The notes: a model not told the origin generated them from the letters alone. 64,000 nucleotides of DNA from Methylorubrum populi (GCA_020741775.1 DYYG01000011.1:1-64000); one strand, 5' to 3'; shown: positions 8,917 to 19,563, numbered from the stretch's first letter. A program made the numbers and translations.

Positions 8917-10539
8917 TCAGCTGCGCAGGCCCGGGGCTTCCTGGCCCGTGCTCGCGACATACTCCGTATAGCCGCCGCCATATTGGCGAATGCCGTCACC
9001 CGTGACTTCGAGCACCCGGTTCGACAGGGCCGAGAGGAAGTGCCGGTCGTGGGAGACGAACAGCATCGTTCCCTCGAAACCGGATAGAGCACCGATCAAC
9101 ATCTCCTTGGTGGCGATATCGAGGTGGTTGGTCGGTTCGTCGAGCACGAGGAAATTCGGCGGATCGTAAAGCATCTTGGCCATGACCAGCCGCGCTTTCT
9201 CACCGCCCGACAGCACGCGGCAGGGTTTCTCCACGTCATCGCCGGAGAAACCGAAGCAGCCCGCCAGCGCCCGCAGCGAGCCCTGTCCCGCCTGAGGGAA
9301 GCTGCTCTCCAGATCCTCGAAGATCGTGAGATCGCCGTCGAGAAGATCCATGGCGTGCTGGGCGAAATAGCCGAGCTTCACGCTGCCGCCGACGGCGACA
9401 CTCCCGGCGTCTGGCTGGGCGGTGCCGGTCACCAGCTTAAGCAGCGTCGATTTGCCGGCACCGTTCACGCCCATCACGCACCACCGTTCCTTGCGGCGGA
9501 TCGAGAAGTCGAGCCCCTCGTAGATGATCCGGCTTCCGTATCGCTTGTGCACGCCCTTCAGCATCGCCACGTCATCGCCGGAACGCGGGGCGGGCTGGAA
9601 GTCGAAGGCGACCGTCTGACGCCGCCGTGGCGGCTCGACCCGCTCGATCTTGTCGAGTTTCTTGACGCGGCTCTGCACCTGGGCGGCATGGCTCGCCCGC
9701 GCCTTGAAGCGCTCGATGAACTTGATCTCCTTGGCCAGCATCGCCTGCTGGCGCTCGAATTGAGCCTGCTGATGCTGCTCGTTGAGCGCGCGCTGCTGCT
9801 CGTAGAAAACGTAATCGCCCGAGTAGGTCGTCAGCGTCCCACCATCGATCTCGATCACCTTCGAGACGATCCGGTTCATGAACTCGCGGTCGTGCGAGGT
9901 CATCAGCAGGGCGCCGTCATAGCCCTTGAGGAAGGATTCGAGCCAGATCAGGCTCTCGAGGTCGAGGTGGTTGCTCGGCTCGTCGAGCAGCATCACATCG
10001 GGGCGCATCAGCAGGATGCGGGCAAGCGCCACGCGCATCTTCCAGCCGCCGGAGAGCCGGCCGACATCGCCGTCCATCATCTCCTGAGAGAAGCCGAGGC
10101 CCGACAGCACCTCGTAGGCCCGGCCCTCAAGGGCGTAGCCATCGAGTTCCTCGAACCGCGCCTGCACCTCGCCGTAGCGTTCGATCAGGGTTTCCATCTC
10201 GTCTGCCCGCTCGGGGTCTGCGAGCGCGGCTTCCAGCAGCTTCAACTCGGCGGCCACGGTGCTCACCGGGCCGGCCCCATCCATCACTTCGGCGACGACC
10301 GAGCGGCCGGCCATCTCCCCGACATCCTGGCTGAAATAGCCGATGGTGATGCCGCGATCCGTCGAGACCTGCCCTTCGTCCGGCTGTTCCTGGCCGGTCA
10401 TCATGCGGAACAGCGTCGTCTTGCCGGCGCCGTTCGGGCCAACCAGCCCCGCCTTCTCTCCCTTCTGCAGGGCGGCCGACGCCTCGATGAAGACGATCTG
10501 GCGACCGTTCTGCTTGCCGATCTTTTCGAGGCGAATCAT
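8917..10539 (-). CDS. ABC-F family ATPase (translation-associated)
   Basis: 540 residues with two ABC ATPase domains and no membrane segment. Domain 1 has Walker A GPNGAGKTT, signature LSGGWKMRVALARIL and Walker B VMLLDEPSNHLD. A charged helical linker of about 80 residues (KEIKFIERFKARASHAAQVQ) follows. Domain 2 has GVNGAGKST, LSGGEKARL and LVLDEPTNHLD. This is the ABC-F layout (EttA, Uup, YbiT group). ABC-F proteins bind the ribosomal E site and act on stalled or starting ribosomes; the short tail after domain 2 suggests a YbiT-like rather than Uup-like member. It converges with the YjbR gene with a 14-bp gap, leaving no room for an obvious terminator. Confidence 0.93.
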   Translation of the reverse strand: MIRLEKIGKQNGRQIVFIEASAALQKGEKAGLVGPNGAGKTTLFRMMTGQEQPDEGQVSTDRGITIGYFSQDVGEMAGRSVVAEVMDGAGPVSTVAAELKLLEAALADPERADEMETLIERYGEVQARFEELDGYALEGRAYEVLSGLGFSQEMMDGDVGRLSGGWKMRVALARILLMRPDVMLLDEPSNHLDLESLIWLESFLKGYDGALLMTSHDREFMNRIVSKVIEIDGGTLTTYSGDYVFYEQQRALNEQHQQAQFERQQAMLAKEIKFIERFKARASHAAQVQSRVKKLDKIERVEPPRRRQTVAFDFQPAPRSGDDVAMLKGVHKRYGSRIIYEGLDFSIRRKERWCVMGVNGAGKSTLLKLVTGTAQPDAGSVAVGGSVKLGYFAQHAMDLLDGDLTIFEDLESSFPQAGQGSLRALAGCFGFSGDDVEKPCRVLSGGEKARLVMAKMLYDPPNFLVLDEPTNHLDIATKEMLIGALSGFEGTMLFVSHDRHFLSALSNRVLEVTGDGIRQYGGGYTEYVASTGQEAPGLRS

Positions 10540-10918
10540 GCGACCGCGATGCCTGGGAAGGTGTTGATGTTGGAGAAGCCTGGAGGGGGCAGGCGCGGCC
10601 TTACGCCAAGGGCGAGGCGAGTGAAAGCAGAGCCCGTTCGAAATCGGTCCGCTGTGGGCCGAGTCAGAGCGGCTGCGGGCGGACGGCTACGGACGGGCAC
10701 GCTCCTGATCGGCCACGAAACAGCGTTGTCCTGCCCCGCCGAAAAGAGATCGCAAAGAACTCCGAGCCGGCAGCAGGATTGACATATGATCACGCGATTG
10801 CGTCGCGAGATCTGCCGAAGAATTATCTATTCTTAAAACATCATCGCTCACATTGTTGTGATCCGATAAGGCCGGGGCGGCCGGCGGATTATCCTTCCTG
10901 GTCCCACGACATCGACTG
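10540..10918. other. intergenic region between divergent genes
   Basis: 379 bp between the ABC-F gene (minus) and the chemoreceptor (plus). The central part (about 10780-10870) is AT-richer than its surroundings and must hold both promoters. No convincing -35/-10 pair, hairpin or small ORF was found. Confidence 0.5.
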
Positions 10919-12616
10919 ATGGGCTGGTTTACGAATTTGAAACTGCTGGGGAAGCTTGCGATCCCCGCCGCGCTGATCGCCATGGTGGCGACCGGCATCG
11001 TCGTTCTGGCGCGGGAGAAGCTCGACCGACTGGACCGAACGACACAGGAAGTGGTCGATATCCGCGCCAGCAGGGCCATTACTGCCCTTCAGATCGCTAT
11101 GGCCATCGACGAGGCGGTCATCAACGAGAAGAACCTCATCATCGAGAGCGATGCGCTGGTCATGGCGCAACAGCACGCCCTCTTTCTCGAAGCGCAGAGG
11201 AAAGCACTGGCCGGCATCGACCAGCTCCTCTCCCTCGCGGATACGGAGGAACGGCGCACTACTCTCGAACAGGTAAAGGCGGCGATCGTCGGCTTCTTCG
11301 CTTCGGCCGATCGGTCCATTGCCCTCAGTCTGGACCATCAGAGAGAGCAGGCCACAAAGGTTTCCTACAACGAGTCCCGGCCGGCTCGGATCAAGGCGAT
11401 CAAAGCCATCGAGAGCCGCATCACCGCCAATCTCAGCGATCTCGACCTAGCGAAGAAGAAGGCGACGGAAGTCGCGGAGGCCACGGCCCTGGCGCTGACC
11501 GTCATCGCGGCAACGGGCCTACTCCTGGCCTTCGGTTTGCTCGGCCTGATCGCGATTGCCGGTGTCGCTCGGCCGATGGATCGGCTCGTTCGTGTCCTCG
11601 AACGCATGGCCGAGGGAGAGATCGAGACCGAGATTGCCGGGGCGCGCCGCGGCGACGAGATCGGTGCGGTCGCCCGCGCTGTGGAAGGCATCAAAGTGCT
11701 GGTGGCGCGCAAGGCCGCCGAGCAGGCGGAAATGAAGCGCATGGCCGATGAGGCCGCCGCGAAGGAGCGCCGCCGGACGATGATCGAACTCGCCGACGGC
11801 TTCGAGCGGGCGGTGAGCGGCATCGTCGGAACGGTGTCCGCGTCGGCGACCGAGTTGCAGGCGACGGCCCAGACCATGACGGCGACGGCCACCGAGACCG
11901 CCGCTCAATCCACCGCCGTCGCGGCGGCGGCTGAGGAAGCCGCTTCGAACGTCAACACGGTTGCCGCGGCGGCCGAGGAGCTCGGAGCCTCGGTCCACGA
12001 GATCGGTCGTCAGATCGATGGCTCAGCCGGCCTCGCTCAGTTCGCGGTTCGCGAGGCGGACCAGAGCATGGTTCTCGTCCATGAGCTGAGTCAGGTCGCC
12101 GCGCGGATCGGCGACGTGGTCGGCCTGATCGCGAATATCGCGAGTCAGACCAACCTGCTCGCCCTCAACGCGACCATCGAAGCGGCAAGGGCGGGCGAAG
12201 CAGGCCGCGGCTTCGCGGTTGTCGCGAGCGAGGTGAAAGACCTTGCCGCCCAAACCTCGCGGGCGACCCAGGAGATCTCCGAGCAGATCGCACAGATCCA
12301 GGGGGCGACCGGCCAGGCCGTCACCGCCATTGGCAGCATCACCACCCGTATCCGCGACATCAACGCTGCGACCACGACGATTGCAGCGGCGGTCGAGCAG
12401 CAGGATGCGGCGACTCAGGAGATCGTCCGCAATGTGTCTCAGGCGGCCACGGGGGCCGGCGAAGTGACCTGCAACATCACGGGCGTGGCCCAGGCCTCCG
12501 AGGAGACCGGCGCCGCAGCCACCCAAGTGCTGGCCTCAGCCTCCGAACTGTCCCGCCAATCCGAGCATCTGCAGACGGAGGTCGCACGCTTCCTGGCAAC
12601 GGTAAGGGCGGCCTGA
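10919..12616 (+). CDS. methyl-accepting chemotaxis protein
   Basis: 565 residues. A transmembrane helix at about 10-30, a helical periplasmic sensor of about 150 residues (4-helix-bundle type, rich in Ala, Asp and Lys), a second transmembrane helix at about 185-212, a HAMP domain (about 213-267) and a long cytoplasmic signalling coil. The conserved hairpin tip is intact: [20 protein letters not shown] followed by [20 protein letters not shown]. The coil would bind CheA and CheW and be methylated. There is no CheW-binding pentapeptide for CheB/CheR docking at the C-terminus. It stands alone, but a CheB and a CheB/CheR fusion lie 0.7-5 kb downstream on the other strand. The start lacks a clear Shine-Dalgarno sequence. 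Confidence 0.93.
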   Translation: MGWFTNLKLLGKLAIPAALIAMVATGIVVLAREKLDRLDRTTQEVVDIRASRAITALQIAMAIDEAVINEKNLIIESDALVMAQQHALFLEAQRKALAGIDQLLSLADTEERRTTLEQVKAAIVGFFASADRSIALSLDHQREQATKVSYNESRPARIKAIKAIESRITANLSDLDLAKKKATEVAEATALALTVIAATGLLLAFGLLGLIAIAGVARPMDRLVRVLERMAEGEIETEIAGARRGDEIGAVARAVEGIKVLVARKAAEQAEMKRMADEAAAKERRRTMIELADGFERAVSGIVGTVSASATELQATAQTMTATATETAAQSTAVAAAAEEAASNVNTVAAAAEELGASVHEIGRQIDGSAGLAQFAVREADQSMVLVHELSQVAARIGDVVGLIANIASQTNLLALNATIEAARAGEAGRGFAVVASEVKDLAAQTSRATQEISEQIAQIQGATGQAVTAIGSITTRIRDINAATTTIAAAVEQQDAATQEIVRNVSQAATGAGEVTCNITGVAQASEETGAAATQVLASASELSRQSEHLQTEVARFLATVRAA

Positions 12617-12680
12617 GCCCGTCTTCCGACCGCGGTTTCGACCGTGCGACGTGAGGCACCGATCGTCGACGATCAAAAAA

Positions 12681-12724
12681 CGAGCGCCGATCGAGGCCCT
12701 CATCAGGGCCGAGATCGGCGCTCG
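12681..12724 (-). terminator. strong rho-independent terminator
   Basis: A perfect 12-bp stem (cgagcgccgatc / gatcggcgctcg) encloses a second 6-bp stem (ggccct / agggcc). Read on the minus strand it is followed at once by TTTTTT (12675-12680). It lies about 50 bp after the stop of the small membrane protein gene at 12774. On the plus strand no T run follows, so it mainly serves the minus-strand gene. Confidence 0.8.
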
Positions 12725-12773
12725 GCTAGTGTTTCGATGGAACGCCCCACGGCCCGTTCGGCGACAGGATCGC

Positions 12774-12992
12774 CTAACCGGGGGCCTTCTTATGGGTCAC
12801 CGCCGTTGCGACTTCGTCGGGGCGGGCCTCGTCACCGGCCACGGCCCCCGACAGGGCGGCGGCATGGAGCGCCAGCACGGGCACGAAGACGAGCGCCATC
12901 ATCAGCGCTACGACCAGAACGACGCTGCTGTTACGGCCGGATTTCGCCGCACGGAAACGGGTCCGCCGAAAAGTGACGTTGGAGTCAGTCAT
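12774..12992 (-). CDS. small single-pass membrane protein, hypothetical
   Basis: 72 residues: a basic N-terminus (TFRRTRFRAAKSGRN), one hydrophobic helix (SSVVLVVALMMALVFVPVLA) and a short polar tail that ends in THKKAPG. The start is supported by AGAGGTGAG seven bases upstream of ATG, and a strong terminator follows the stop, so this is a complete single-gene unit. The positive-inside rule places the N-terminus in the cytoplasm. No family is recognised and no function is claimed. Confidence 0.65.
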   Translation of the reverse strand: MTDSNVTFRRTRFRAAKSGRNSSVVLVVALMMALVFVPVLALHAAALSGAVAGDEARPDEVATAVTHKKAPG

Positions 12993-13335
12993 GGCTCACC
13001 TCTTGTCGGACCAGCCGCCGAAGGCCGGTCGCGGGCGAGCCGGATCAGACGATCAGGCGAGAAGCACGCAGGCGGCCGAAGGCGGCGTGGTCAATCGACT
13101 ACTGTCGTCGGGCATGGGGTTCGGTAGTTCCTATGAAGCCGCCCACGTCGCGCGGAGCGACGCTGGATGGACAACGCGCGCATGCCGGACTTGTTCTCAT
13201 TCGTCAAGTCCGGCCGTCATCGAGCGTCGGGCAAATCTACCGAACGGAGGGGGCCGTCCCGGAATCTGCGAAATGGACCCGCGCCGCTCCACAGGGCAGG
13301 CCAGCTGCGCCGGTCCTGCTTCGACCTGTCGTCAG
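12993..13335. other. gene-free stretch
   Basis: 343 bp between two minus-strand genes. Short open frames in several phases show no consistent codon bias and no ribosome binding site. Nothing recognisable was found. Confidence 0.5.
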
Positions 13336-16300
13336 TTACCTGAGAGGGAGCTCGATGCGACAGCGCACGCCGTCCTGCCCTAGAACATAGGTGGTTCGGC
13401 CTTGTAGGGCGTAGGCCAGAGCATTTTCGATCAGCTCACGCCCGTAGCCACGCCGGGTCATGCCGTCCGGTGCGATCATCACACCGCTTTCGATCCAGTC
13501 GAGCGCCATGCGCTTGCCGCGATCGCCGGTCGAAAGGCGTTCCCAGGTGATGGACAGCGGGCCGGCCTCGTCTTTCAAGGCACCGTACTTGACCGCATTC
13601 GTCGTGAGTTCGTGCAGCGCGAGCGCGAAGTTCTGCACCTGCGTCGATGTTAGCAGCACCTTCGGTCCGGAAATCGTGATGCGCTGGGGATTTCCGCCCA
13701 CATAGGCAGCGAGCTCGGCGCGGACCAAGTCGCTGACTTCCACGGTATCGTTGCCGGATCGACTCAGCAGGGCCTGCGCTCTCCCGAGCGCGCTTAATCT
13801 CATGGTGAAGTTCTCGACCGGGGCCCCACGGCCAATGGTGCGGGTTGCCAGCGAGGTCACGACGCCGAGCAGGTTGCGGGATCGGTGCTGAAGCTCCTTG
13901 ACAAGCACGTCCTGACGTTCCGAGGCGACCTTCGCATCGGTGACATCAGAGGTAATGCCACCGATGCGATGAACCTCACCCTTGTCATCGAAGAGCGGAA
14001 AATCCGCATTCGCGAGCCAGCGCTCCTCGCCATCGCTCGGGCGCCGAATGCGGAAGGTGTGCGAGACGCGTGCCCCCGCTTTGACCCGCCGAAACACATC
14101 GAGAACTTCTTTGCGATCCTTGGCCGAGATCAGCCTCAGCCAGGAACGAAGATCGCTCTGACCTCGACTCCCCACGGATGTCCCATAGAGCGTCTCAGAG
14201 GACGGACCGGCATATTCGAAGTCGAGGGTTTTCGCATTCCTGATCCACAGGACGTCAGAGGAGGCATCGGCGAATTGGCGGAACCGCTCTTCGCTTTCCC
14301 GCAAAGCCGTCTCCGCCTGCTTACGGGCCGTGATGTCGACGAAGGTGATGACGATGCCGGCGATGAAATTATCGACGCTCCGATAGGGCAGGATGCGGAC
14401 CATGTAGCGCGTCCCGGTATCGGTATTTTCGATCTCACGCTCCGAGCTGTTGAGCGTTCGCAAGACACGGCGGGCGTCGTTCTGCAGCTCCTCATAAGCG
14501 ATGCGCGACTTGATATGAGTAATCGGCCGCCCGGCATCGGATTCGACCAGATGGAACAGGTCGACAGAGGCCGGCGTGAAACGCATCACGCGCAGCTCGT
14601 TATCTAGGAAGACCGTCGCAATCTGCGTGCTCTCGAGGAAATTCTTGAGATCGCTATTGATGCGCCCGAGCTCCTGCACACGAAGGCCGAGCTCACCGTT
14701 GACCGTCGTCAGTTCTTCGTTGACAGACTGCAATTCCTCTTTTGAGGTCTGAAGCTCTTCATTGGCTGATTGCATTTCTTCGTTGAGGGATTGGTATTCC
14801 TCGTTGGAGGCCTTCAGCTCCTCGTTCGCACTTTCGGCTTCTTCGGCGAAGGCTTGTAGCCGGTCTTTGGCTTCGCGAAGCTCCGTTTCGAGCTGCTGAA
14901 TGCGGTCGTATTGATCGCGGGACGCCGTAGCGGCGGTAACGAGCTCGGTGGCGGGAGATTCCCGCTCCTTGAACAGAACGAAGAAGCTGCGGGCGGCATC
15001 GGAAGAGTCTTTGACGGGCTCCACGATGAGATCGAGCGATATCTTCAGACCATCCACCTCGACCTGCCGATTAGCGAGGTGGACTGTGCTGTCTCCTTCT
15101 GCCGCACGCGTCAGCGCGGAGCGCAAGTCGAGGCGCAAATCCGGATGCACCAGTTGCAGCAGGTTGAGCGTCGCGGCTCCGCCGGCCGGATGGATGTAAC
15201 GGCCGGTCCGCCCGGAGAAATGCATCACCATGTGAGCGTCGTCCACGATCACATAGGCTGGCGTGTAACGCTCGACGAAACGTTCGGCTCGATAAGCGAG
15301 GGACGGCTCGACCATGCGCGCCGGCAGGGTGGACACCAGCTTGCCCTCGACGCGCGGAGAGGCAACAGTAAAGGGAAAGTCGGGAAGGATCCGGTTGTGT
15401 GTTTCCAACCGGCGGAAGATACGCGAGCGATTCTCGATTGGAGCGAACAGATTGGTATGGCGCGAGATATTCTCGGAATTGCCGAGAAACAATATGCCGT
15501 CTGGCCGTAAGGCGAAGTGAAAGACCGAAATGATACCGCTCTGCAATTCGGTATCGAGATAGATCAACAGGTTGCGACAGGAGATCAGATCGAGCCGTGA
15601 GAACGGTGGATCTTTGATGATGCTGTGCTGGGAGAAGATGCACATCTCCCGCACTTCCTTGACGATACAGTATGTGCTCCCCTCCCGAACGAACCAGCGC
15701 GCAAGCCTTTCCAGGCCGACATCCCGGACGACCGCATCGGTGTATCGGGCGGCGCGGGCCGCCGCGAGGGCACGCCCATCGAGATCCGTCGCGAAGATTT
15801 GGACCTGCGGCACCTCTTCGAGCGTCGCCATATGCTCGCGCAGGAGGATGCCGAAGGAATAGGCCTCTTCCCCTGTAGAGCAACCGATGATCCAGATTCG
15901 CAATTGGTCGCTGCGAGTCTTTCCTTGAAATAGTTTCGGAATAACGTTTCGCTCTAGAATCTCGAACTCTTTGGCATCCCGAAAAAATTGTGTGACGCCA
16001 ATCAGCAGATCGTTAAAAAGCTCCTGAGCTTCGCCGGATCGAGTTCGAAGATAATCGACATATTCCGCACCGCTGTCGATCTGTGCAACCTGCATGCGCC
16101 GTTGGACGCGGCGCATGAAGGTGCCTGCCTTGTATCCGTGAAAATCATGTCCCGTCTTGTTGCGCAAAACAGCGGCGATATTCGCCAGCACCGCCGACGA
16201 CTCGGTTTCGTCCAGAGATGAGGCCGAGGCCGATCCCGAGGTGAGTTGCTGGATACTGGCGCTGATCCGCTCTGCCAGCTGGTCGATGGGGAGAACCGCA

Positions 16301-16896
16301 TCCGCGAGGGCCGCAGGGATGCTGCTCGTGGCGAGTTCGCCGGCCCTGGATTCCTCGGTCTCCTCGGCGAAGGCGATTCCCCCCGCTTCCTTCACCGCCT
16401 TGAAACCGAGCGTTCCATCCGAACCCGTTCCTGCGAGCATGACCGAGATACCCCGGCCGTCGATGTCTCCGACGAGGGAGACGAGGAAGCTGTCGATGGT
16501 CCCGCGTTCGCCGAAGCGTTGTTCGGTGAGCCTGAGTTGGAAGTGGTTGTCCACGATGCTCACGATCACATTCGGATCGGGCAGATAGGTGCAGCCGGCC
16601 GTCAGAAGCGTATCCTGCTCGATCCGGCTCAGTTTGTGTCCAGCGTCCCGCAAAGCACGATCGAAAGCGTTGAGATCAAGGGCCTCTCGATGCTGGAAAA
16701 CGAGAATGAAGGCCGTATCAGGTCTCGGCGGAAGCTGTTCGAGGAGGTGAAGCAACGATCGCGTATCTGCCGCCGATGCACAAAGGGCGACGACAATCGG
16801 CTTGGTCTCTTGAACCGCAGTCACCTCCGAGGATGTCTTCATGACCTGCTGCCGCAGAGGCTCCCTGGCGTTTCCAGTCCGTTTGTCAGCGTCCAT
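13336..16896 (-). CDS. CheB-CheR-PAS-HWE histidine kinase fusion protein
   Basis: About 1186 residues from ATG 16896, which overlaps the stop of the upstream cheB by 11 bp. GTG 16983 and ATG 16842 are alternatives, and none has a clear ribosome binding site. Domain order: CheB methylesterase (about 30-215; Ser in CASAAD, His in FQHRE, Asp in GTGSDGTLG), CheR methyltransferase (about 230-480; SAM loop IIGCSTGEEAYSFG), a linker, a long Glu-rich coiled coil (about 650-750, repeats of the type SxNEELxxxxEE), two PAS domains, and an HWE kinase (H-box LQHRSRNLLG, N-box ALHELTTNAVKYGA). It would couple receptor-modification chemistry to phosphotransfer. All three catalytic modules keep key residues, although the CheB serine loop is divergent. 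The kinase half is a paralogue of the one at 54550. Confidence 0.9.
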   Translation of the reverse strand: MDADKRTGNAREPLRQQVMKTSSEVTAVQETKPIVVALCASAADTRSLLHLLEQLPPRPDTAFILVFQHREALDLNAFDRALRDAGHKLSRIEQDTLLTAGCTYLPDPNVIVSIVDNHFQLRLTEQRFGERGTIDSFLVSLVGDIDGRGISVMLAGTGSDGTLGFKAVKEAGGIAFAEETEESRAGELATSSIPAALADAVLPIDQLAERISASIQQLTSGSASASSLDETESSAVLANIAAVLRNKTGHDFHGYKAGTFMRRVQRRMQVAQIDSGAEYVDYLRTRSGEAQELFNDLLIGVTQFFRDAKEFEILERNVIPKLFQGKTRSDQLRIWIIGCSTGEEAYSFGILLREHMATLEEVPQVQIFATDLDGRALAAARAARYTDAVVRDVGLERLARWFVREGSTYCIVKEVREMCIFSQHSIIKDPPFSRLDLISCRNLLIYLDTELQSGIISVFHFALRPDGILFLGNSENISRHTNLFAPIENRSRIFRRLETHNRILPDFPFTVASPRVEGKLVSTLPARMVEPSLAYRAERFVERYTPAYVIVDDAHMVMHFSGRTGRYIHPAGGAATLNLLQLVHPDLRLDLRSALTRAAEGDSTVHLANRQVEVDGLKISLDLIVEPVKDSSDAARSFFVLFKERESPATELVTAATASRDQYDRIQQLETELREAKDRLQAFAEEAESANEELKASNEEYQSLNEEMQSANEELQTSKEELQSVNEELTTVNGELGLRVQELGRINSDLKNFLESTQIATVFLDNELRVMRFTPASVDLFHLVESDAGRPITHIKSRIAYEELQNDARRVLRTLNSSEREIENTDTGTRYMVRILPYRSVDNFIAGIVITFVDITARKQAETALRESEERFRQFADASSDVLWIRNAKTLDFEYAGPSSETLYGTSVGSRGQSDLRSWLRLISAKDRKEVLDVFRRVKAGARVSHTFRIRRPSDGEERWLANADFPLFDDKGEVHRIGGITSDVTDAKVASERQDVLVKELQHRSRNLLGVVTSLATRTIGRGAPVENFTMRLSALGRAQALLSRSGNDTVEVSDLVRAELAAYVGGNPQRITISGPKVLLTSTQVQNFALALHELTTNAVKYGALKDEAGPLSITWERLSTGDRGKRMALDWIESGVMIAPDGMTRRGYGRELIENALAYALQGRTTYVLGQDGVRCRIELPLR

Positions 16897-17956
16897 CGCG
16901 ACCGCCGGAGGGCTTTCGCGGCGATAGCGATTGGAGAACGGCCTGTCGAATCGTATCGGCATGGCGACGGTATTCGGTGGCACGTTCCTCGTACATCTCG
17001 CTCAGGGCCTGCCGGCCGGACCGGCGTCCATCCTCCGCCATCCGTCGCACGAGTCCGGCACGCTCTTCGATGATACGCAGAGCCACGCGCAGAGCTTCAT
17101 CGATTGCGTCTTCCTGCTGCTCAGCCAGCGCCTCGGCGCTGTAGGCATGTCCGACCTGGCAGCGGAAGCGGAGCGGCTCTCCGCCCCGCATCTCCGACAG
17201 CACGCCGCCACAGGCGGGGCAGGACACTGTGGAAGGCTTCGACAATGGCCGCAACACGGCACCATCGACCGGGCCGCCAGCGGCGATTTCGACCTCGAGC
17301 GCAATGTCCGCCGGGACGGGGAGGGCGGGACCAACTTCCTGCCGCGCAAGGTCCGGGAGGAGCTCGGCCATGCGGGCGGCGGACAGCGAGAAGTCGACCT
17401 CGACCGCCGCGAGCGCGGCGTGAGGCATTTCATCCGCCACGGCGTCGGTGGGGTCCTGTACCAGCGTCAGGCCGCCGCAGCGCCTGATTGCTTGCAAGCC
17501 GGAGACGCCGTCATTGAGCAGCCCACTCAGAAGGATGCCGATGACGCGGGGCCCGAACACCAAAGCCGCCGACCGGAACAGGGGATCGATCGACGGGCGG
17601 GCCAAATTCTCGCGCGGGCCGCGCCCCAGCCGGATTCCATCCTTCGTCAGGATGAGATGATGATTCGGCACGCCGAGATAGATGTTTCCGGGCTCGATCG
17701 CCATGCCTTGGACCGCCGCGTGAACCGGTAGATGGCCCGATGCGGACGAGATCGTTGCGAGAAGTCCGAGGCTGCGAGGGGGAACGTGGACGACAATGAA
17801 AATCGCGGCGGGAAAGTCACGCGGGAGGATCTGGAGGATCGTCTTGATCGGCGTCATGGCGCCGGTCGATCCGCCGATGACGATGATGTCGCGATGACTC
17901 AAGCTACGCCGCTCCGGATGCGTGCCGAGCCGAGCCGCGGTGGATTGGAGGTCCAC
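16886..17956 (-). CDS. CheB-type protein-glutamate methylesterase without receiver domain
   Basis: 356 residues. The CheB catalytic domain covers about 20-210: nucleophile Ser in IGGSTGAM, His in VVHVPPRS and Asp in SGLLNDGVSG. The usual N-terminal receiver is absent, so activity is not controlled by direct phosphorylation. The C-terminal ~130 residues carry a CxxC pair (SCPACGGVL), a further Cys/His in FRCQVGHAYS and a helical tail. This layout, resembling a small zinc-binding module, is common in stand-alone CheB proteins near CheBR kinases. It is translationally coupled to the fusion protein downstream, so the two probably act on the same target. Confidence 0.9.
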   Translation of the reverse strand: MDLQSTAARLGTHPERRSLSHRDIIVIGGSTGAMTPIKTILQILPRDFPAAIFIVVHVPPRSLGLLATISSASGHLPVHAAVQGMAIEPGNIYLGVPNHHLILTKDGIRLGRGPRENLARPSIDPLFRSAALVFGPRVIGILLSGLLNDGVSGLQAIRRCGGLTLVQDPTDAVADEMPHAALAAVEVDFSLSAARMAELLPDLARQEVGPALPVPADIALEVEIAAGGPVDGAVLRPLSKPSTVSCPACGGVLSEMRGGEPLRFRCQVGHAYSAEALAEQQEDAIDEALRVALRIIEERAGLVRRMAEDGRRSGRQALSEMYEERATEYRRHADTIRQAVLQSLSPRKPSGGRDGR

Positions 17957-18180
17957 GCGGCTCGGCCACTTGGCTCACAAGGAACAGCGCCGGTTTCGAA
18001 GGATTGTTCCGGGTTGCCTGACCTTCGCCTCCCGGACGACCGGCTCGGACTGCGGCGGGCGAGCAGCTTCCCGCCGCCTCGCGCGATCGTCGGCGCCGCT
18101 CCGCAGGCGGCGCGACGCGCACCATCAGCAGGGCGCCGCGCCTCTTTCGAGCCGAGACCGACCGAACGCCCGGACCTCGC

Positions 18181-19167
18181 TCACGCACCGCTTCCGAGAT
18201 AGGTCGCGAGATTGCGGCGAATGCGGTCGAGGGGCATCTCGGCCGGATCGGGCAGGACGAAGGTCTCGCCGGTGATCGTCTCGTAGGCACGGATGTAGAC
18301 GGCGGCGGCGCCCAGCACGACCTCGGCGGGAATCGGCGGAATCGGATCGCGGTAGGGGTCACAACGGGCGACGACCCAGTTGCGGACATAGTCCTTGTCG
18401 AAGCTCTCGGGTGCCTTCCCATCCGCGAACCGCTCGGCATAGCTTTCCGCGAACCAGTAGCGGCTGCTGTCCGGCGTATGGACCTCATCGGCAAGCACGA
18501 TCCGGCCGTCGGAATCGGTCCCGAATTCGTATTTCGTATCGGCGAGGATGAGCCCTCGCTCGGCCGCAAGCGCCTGCCCGCGGGCGAACAGCGCCAGTGC
18601 CGCCTCGGACACGGTGCGCCACTGCGCGGCGGTCAGCAATCCTTGCTGCAGGATCTCCGTTTCGCTGAGCGGTTCGTCATGGGCCCCATCGGCCGCTTTC
18701 GTAGTCGGCGTGATGATGGCCTCCGGCAGGCGCTCGTTCGGGCGCAGGCCTTCCGGAAGGCGGTGGCCATACATCTCGCGCTCGCCGCGCCGGTAGCGGG
18801 TCAGGATCGAGGTCGATGTGGTGCCCGCGAGATAGCCGCGCACCACGATCTCGACCGGCAAGATGTCGAGGCGGCGGCCGACAACGACGTTCGGATCGGG
18901 ATAGGCGATCACGTGGTTCGGACAGAGATCGGCGGTCCGTTCGAACCAGAACCGCGCGGTCTGCGTCAGCACCTGCCCCTTGAACGGGATGGAGGCGAGC
19001 GGCCGGTCGAAGGCGCTGATCCGGTCCGTGGCGATAAGGATCCGACGACCATCGGGCAGGTCGTAATTGTCCCGGACCTTGCCCCGGTAGCGGTTGGGCA
19101 GCCCCGCAATCTCGGCGTCGTCGAGGATCTGGTGCGCGTGCTGCGCGAGAGAGGCCGCGTCCTTCAT
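18181..19167 (-). CDS. purC: phosphoribosylaminoimidazole-succinocarboxamide synthase
   Basis: 328 residues, the longer (Ade1-like, ~300 aa) form of SAICAR synthase, which joins aspartate to CAIR with ATP in purine synthesis. Visible family features: [14 protein letters not shown] with the K/R pair of the ATP site, [32 protein letters not shown] and [18 protein letters not shown] 19167 is preferred because GGGTGAG lies eight bases upstream; GTG 19176 would add three residues. It stands alone between a 224-bp gap (17957-18180, nothing seen) and an AT-rich gap. Confidence 0.96.
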   Translation of the reverse strand: MKDAASLAQHAHQILDDAEIAGLPNRYRGKVRDNYDLPDGRRILIATDRISAFDRPLASIPFKGQVLTQTARFWFERTADLCPNHVIAYPDPNVVVGRRLDILPVEIVVRGYLAGTTSTSILTRYRRGEREMYGHRLPEGLRPNERLPEAIITPTTKAADGAHDEPLSETEILQQGLLTAAQWRTVSEAALALFARGQALAAERGLILADTKYEFGTDSDGRIVLADEVHTPDSSRYWFAESYAERFADGKAPESFDKDYVRNWVVARCDPYRDPIPPIPAEVVLGAAAVYIRAYETITGETFVLPDPAEMPLDRIRRNLATYLGSGA

Positions 19168-19563
19168 CTGTCTCACCCGCTCGTTTCAGGAAAGAGGATC
19201 GAACAGGCCTCGTAGCAGGGAAGCGGCCCGTCCGCCTCTCCCGATCGCACCCGCCCTCGGCAGCGGCAAGACGAAGCTCGGCAGGTGTCGGACTTCGCCG
19301 TTGAGTGGTTTAGCCACGTCGCCGGCCTTGGACACCCATGGGGCCGACCACGCCTGATCGATCTTCCGCGATGCGATTGGGTGCTAACCCCATATCTCAC
19401 CAACATCCATCAGGTGAAAATTCATGCGCAAAATAGAAGGTTTCGAAGTTGAATTGTAACATTATATTTCAGGCGGCTATAGACGAACAAACAAACAAAA
19501 ATCAACTGGAAATTCGGTCCGCTCTCCAACTGATCAGGGATATATTCGACATGAGGCCTTGCC
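19168..19563. other. AT-rich intergenic region upstream of the ATP-grasp gene
   Basis: 396 bp between divergent genes. From about 19380 the base composition drops sharply (many AAA/TTT runs, for example aacattatatttc and aacaaacaaacaaaaatc) compared with the rest of the window. This continues into the first ~250 bp of the next gene. It could hold an AT-rich regulatory region or mark a transfer boundary. A TTG-started short frame at 19449 has no support and is not called. Confidence 0.55.

Noticed and set aside
19173..19406. 77-codon minus-strand frame upstream of purC
   Set aside because: Arg/Ser-rich, overlaps the purC start region and has no ribosome binding site.
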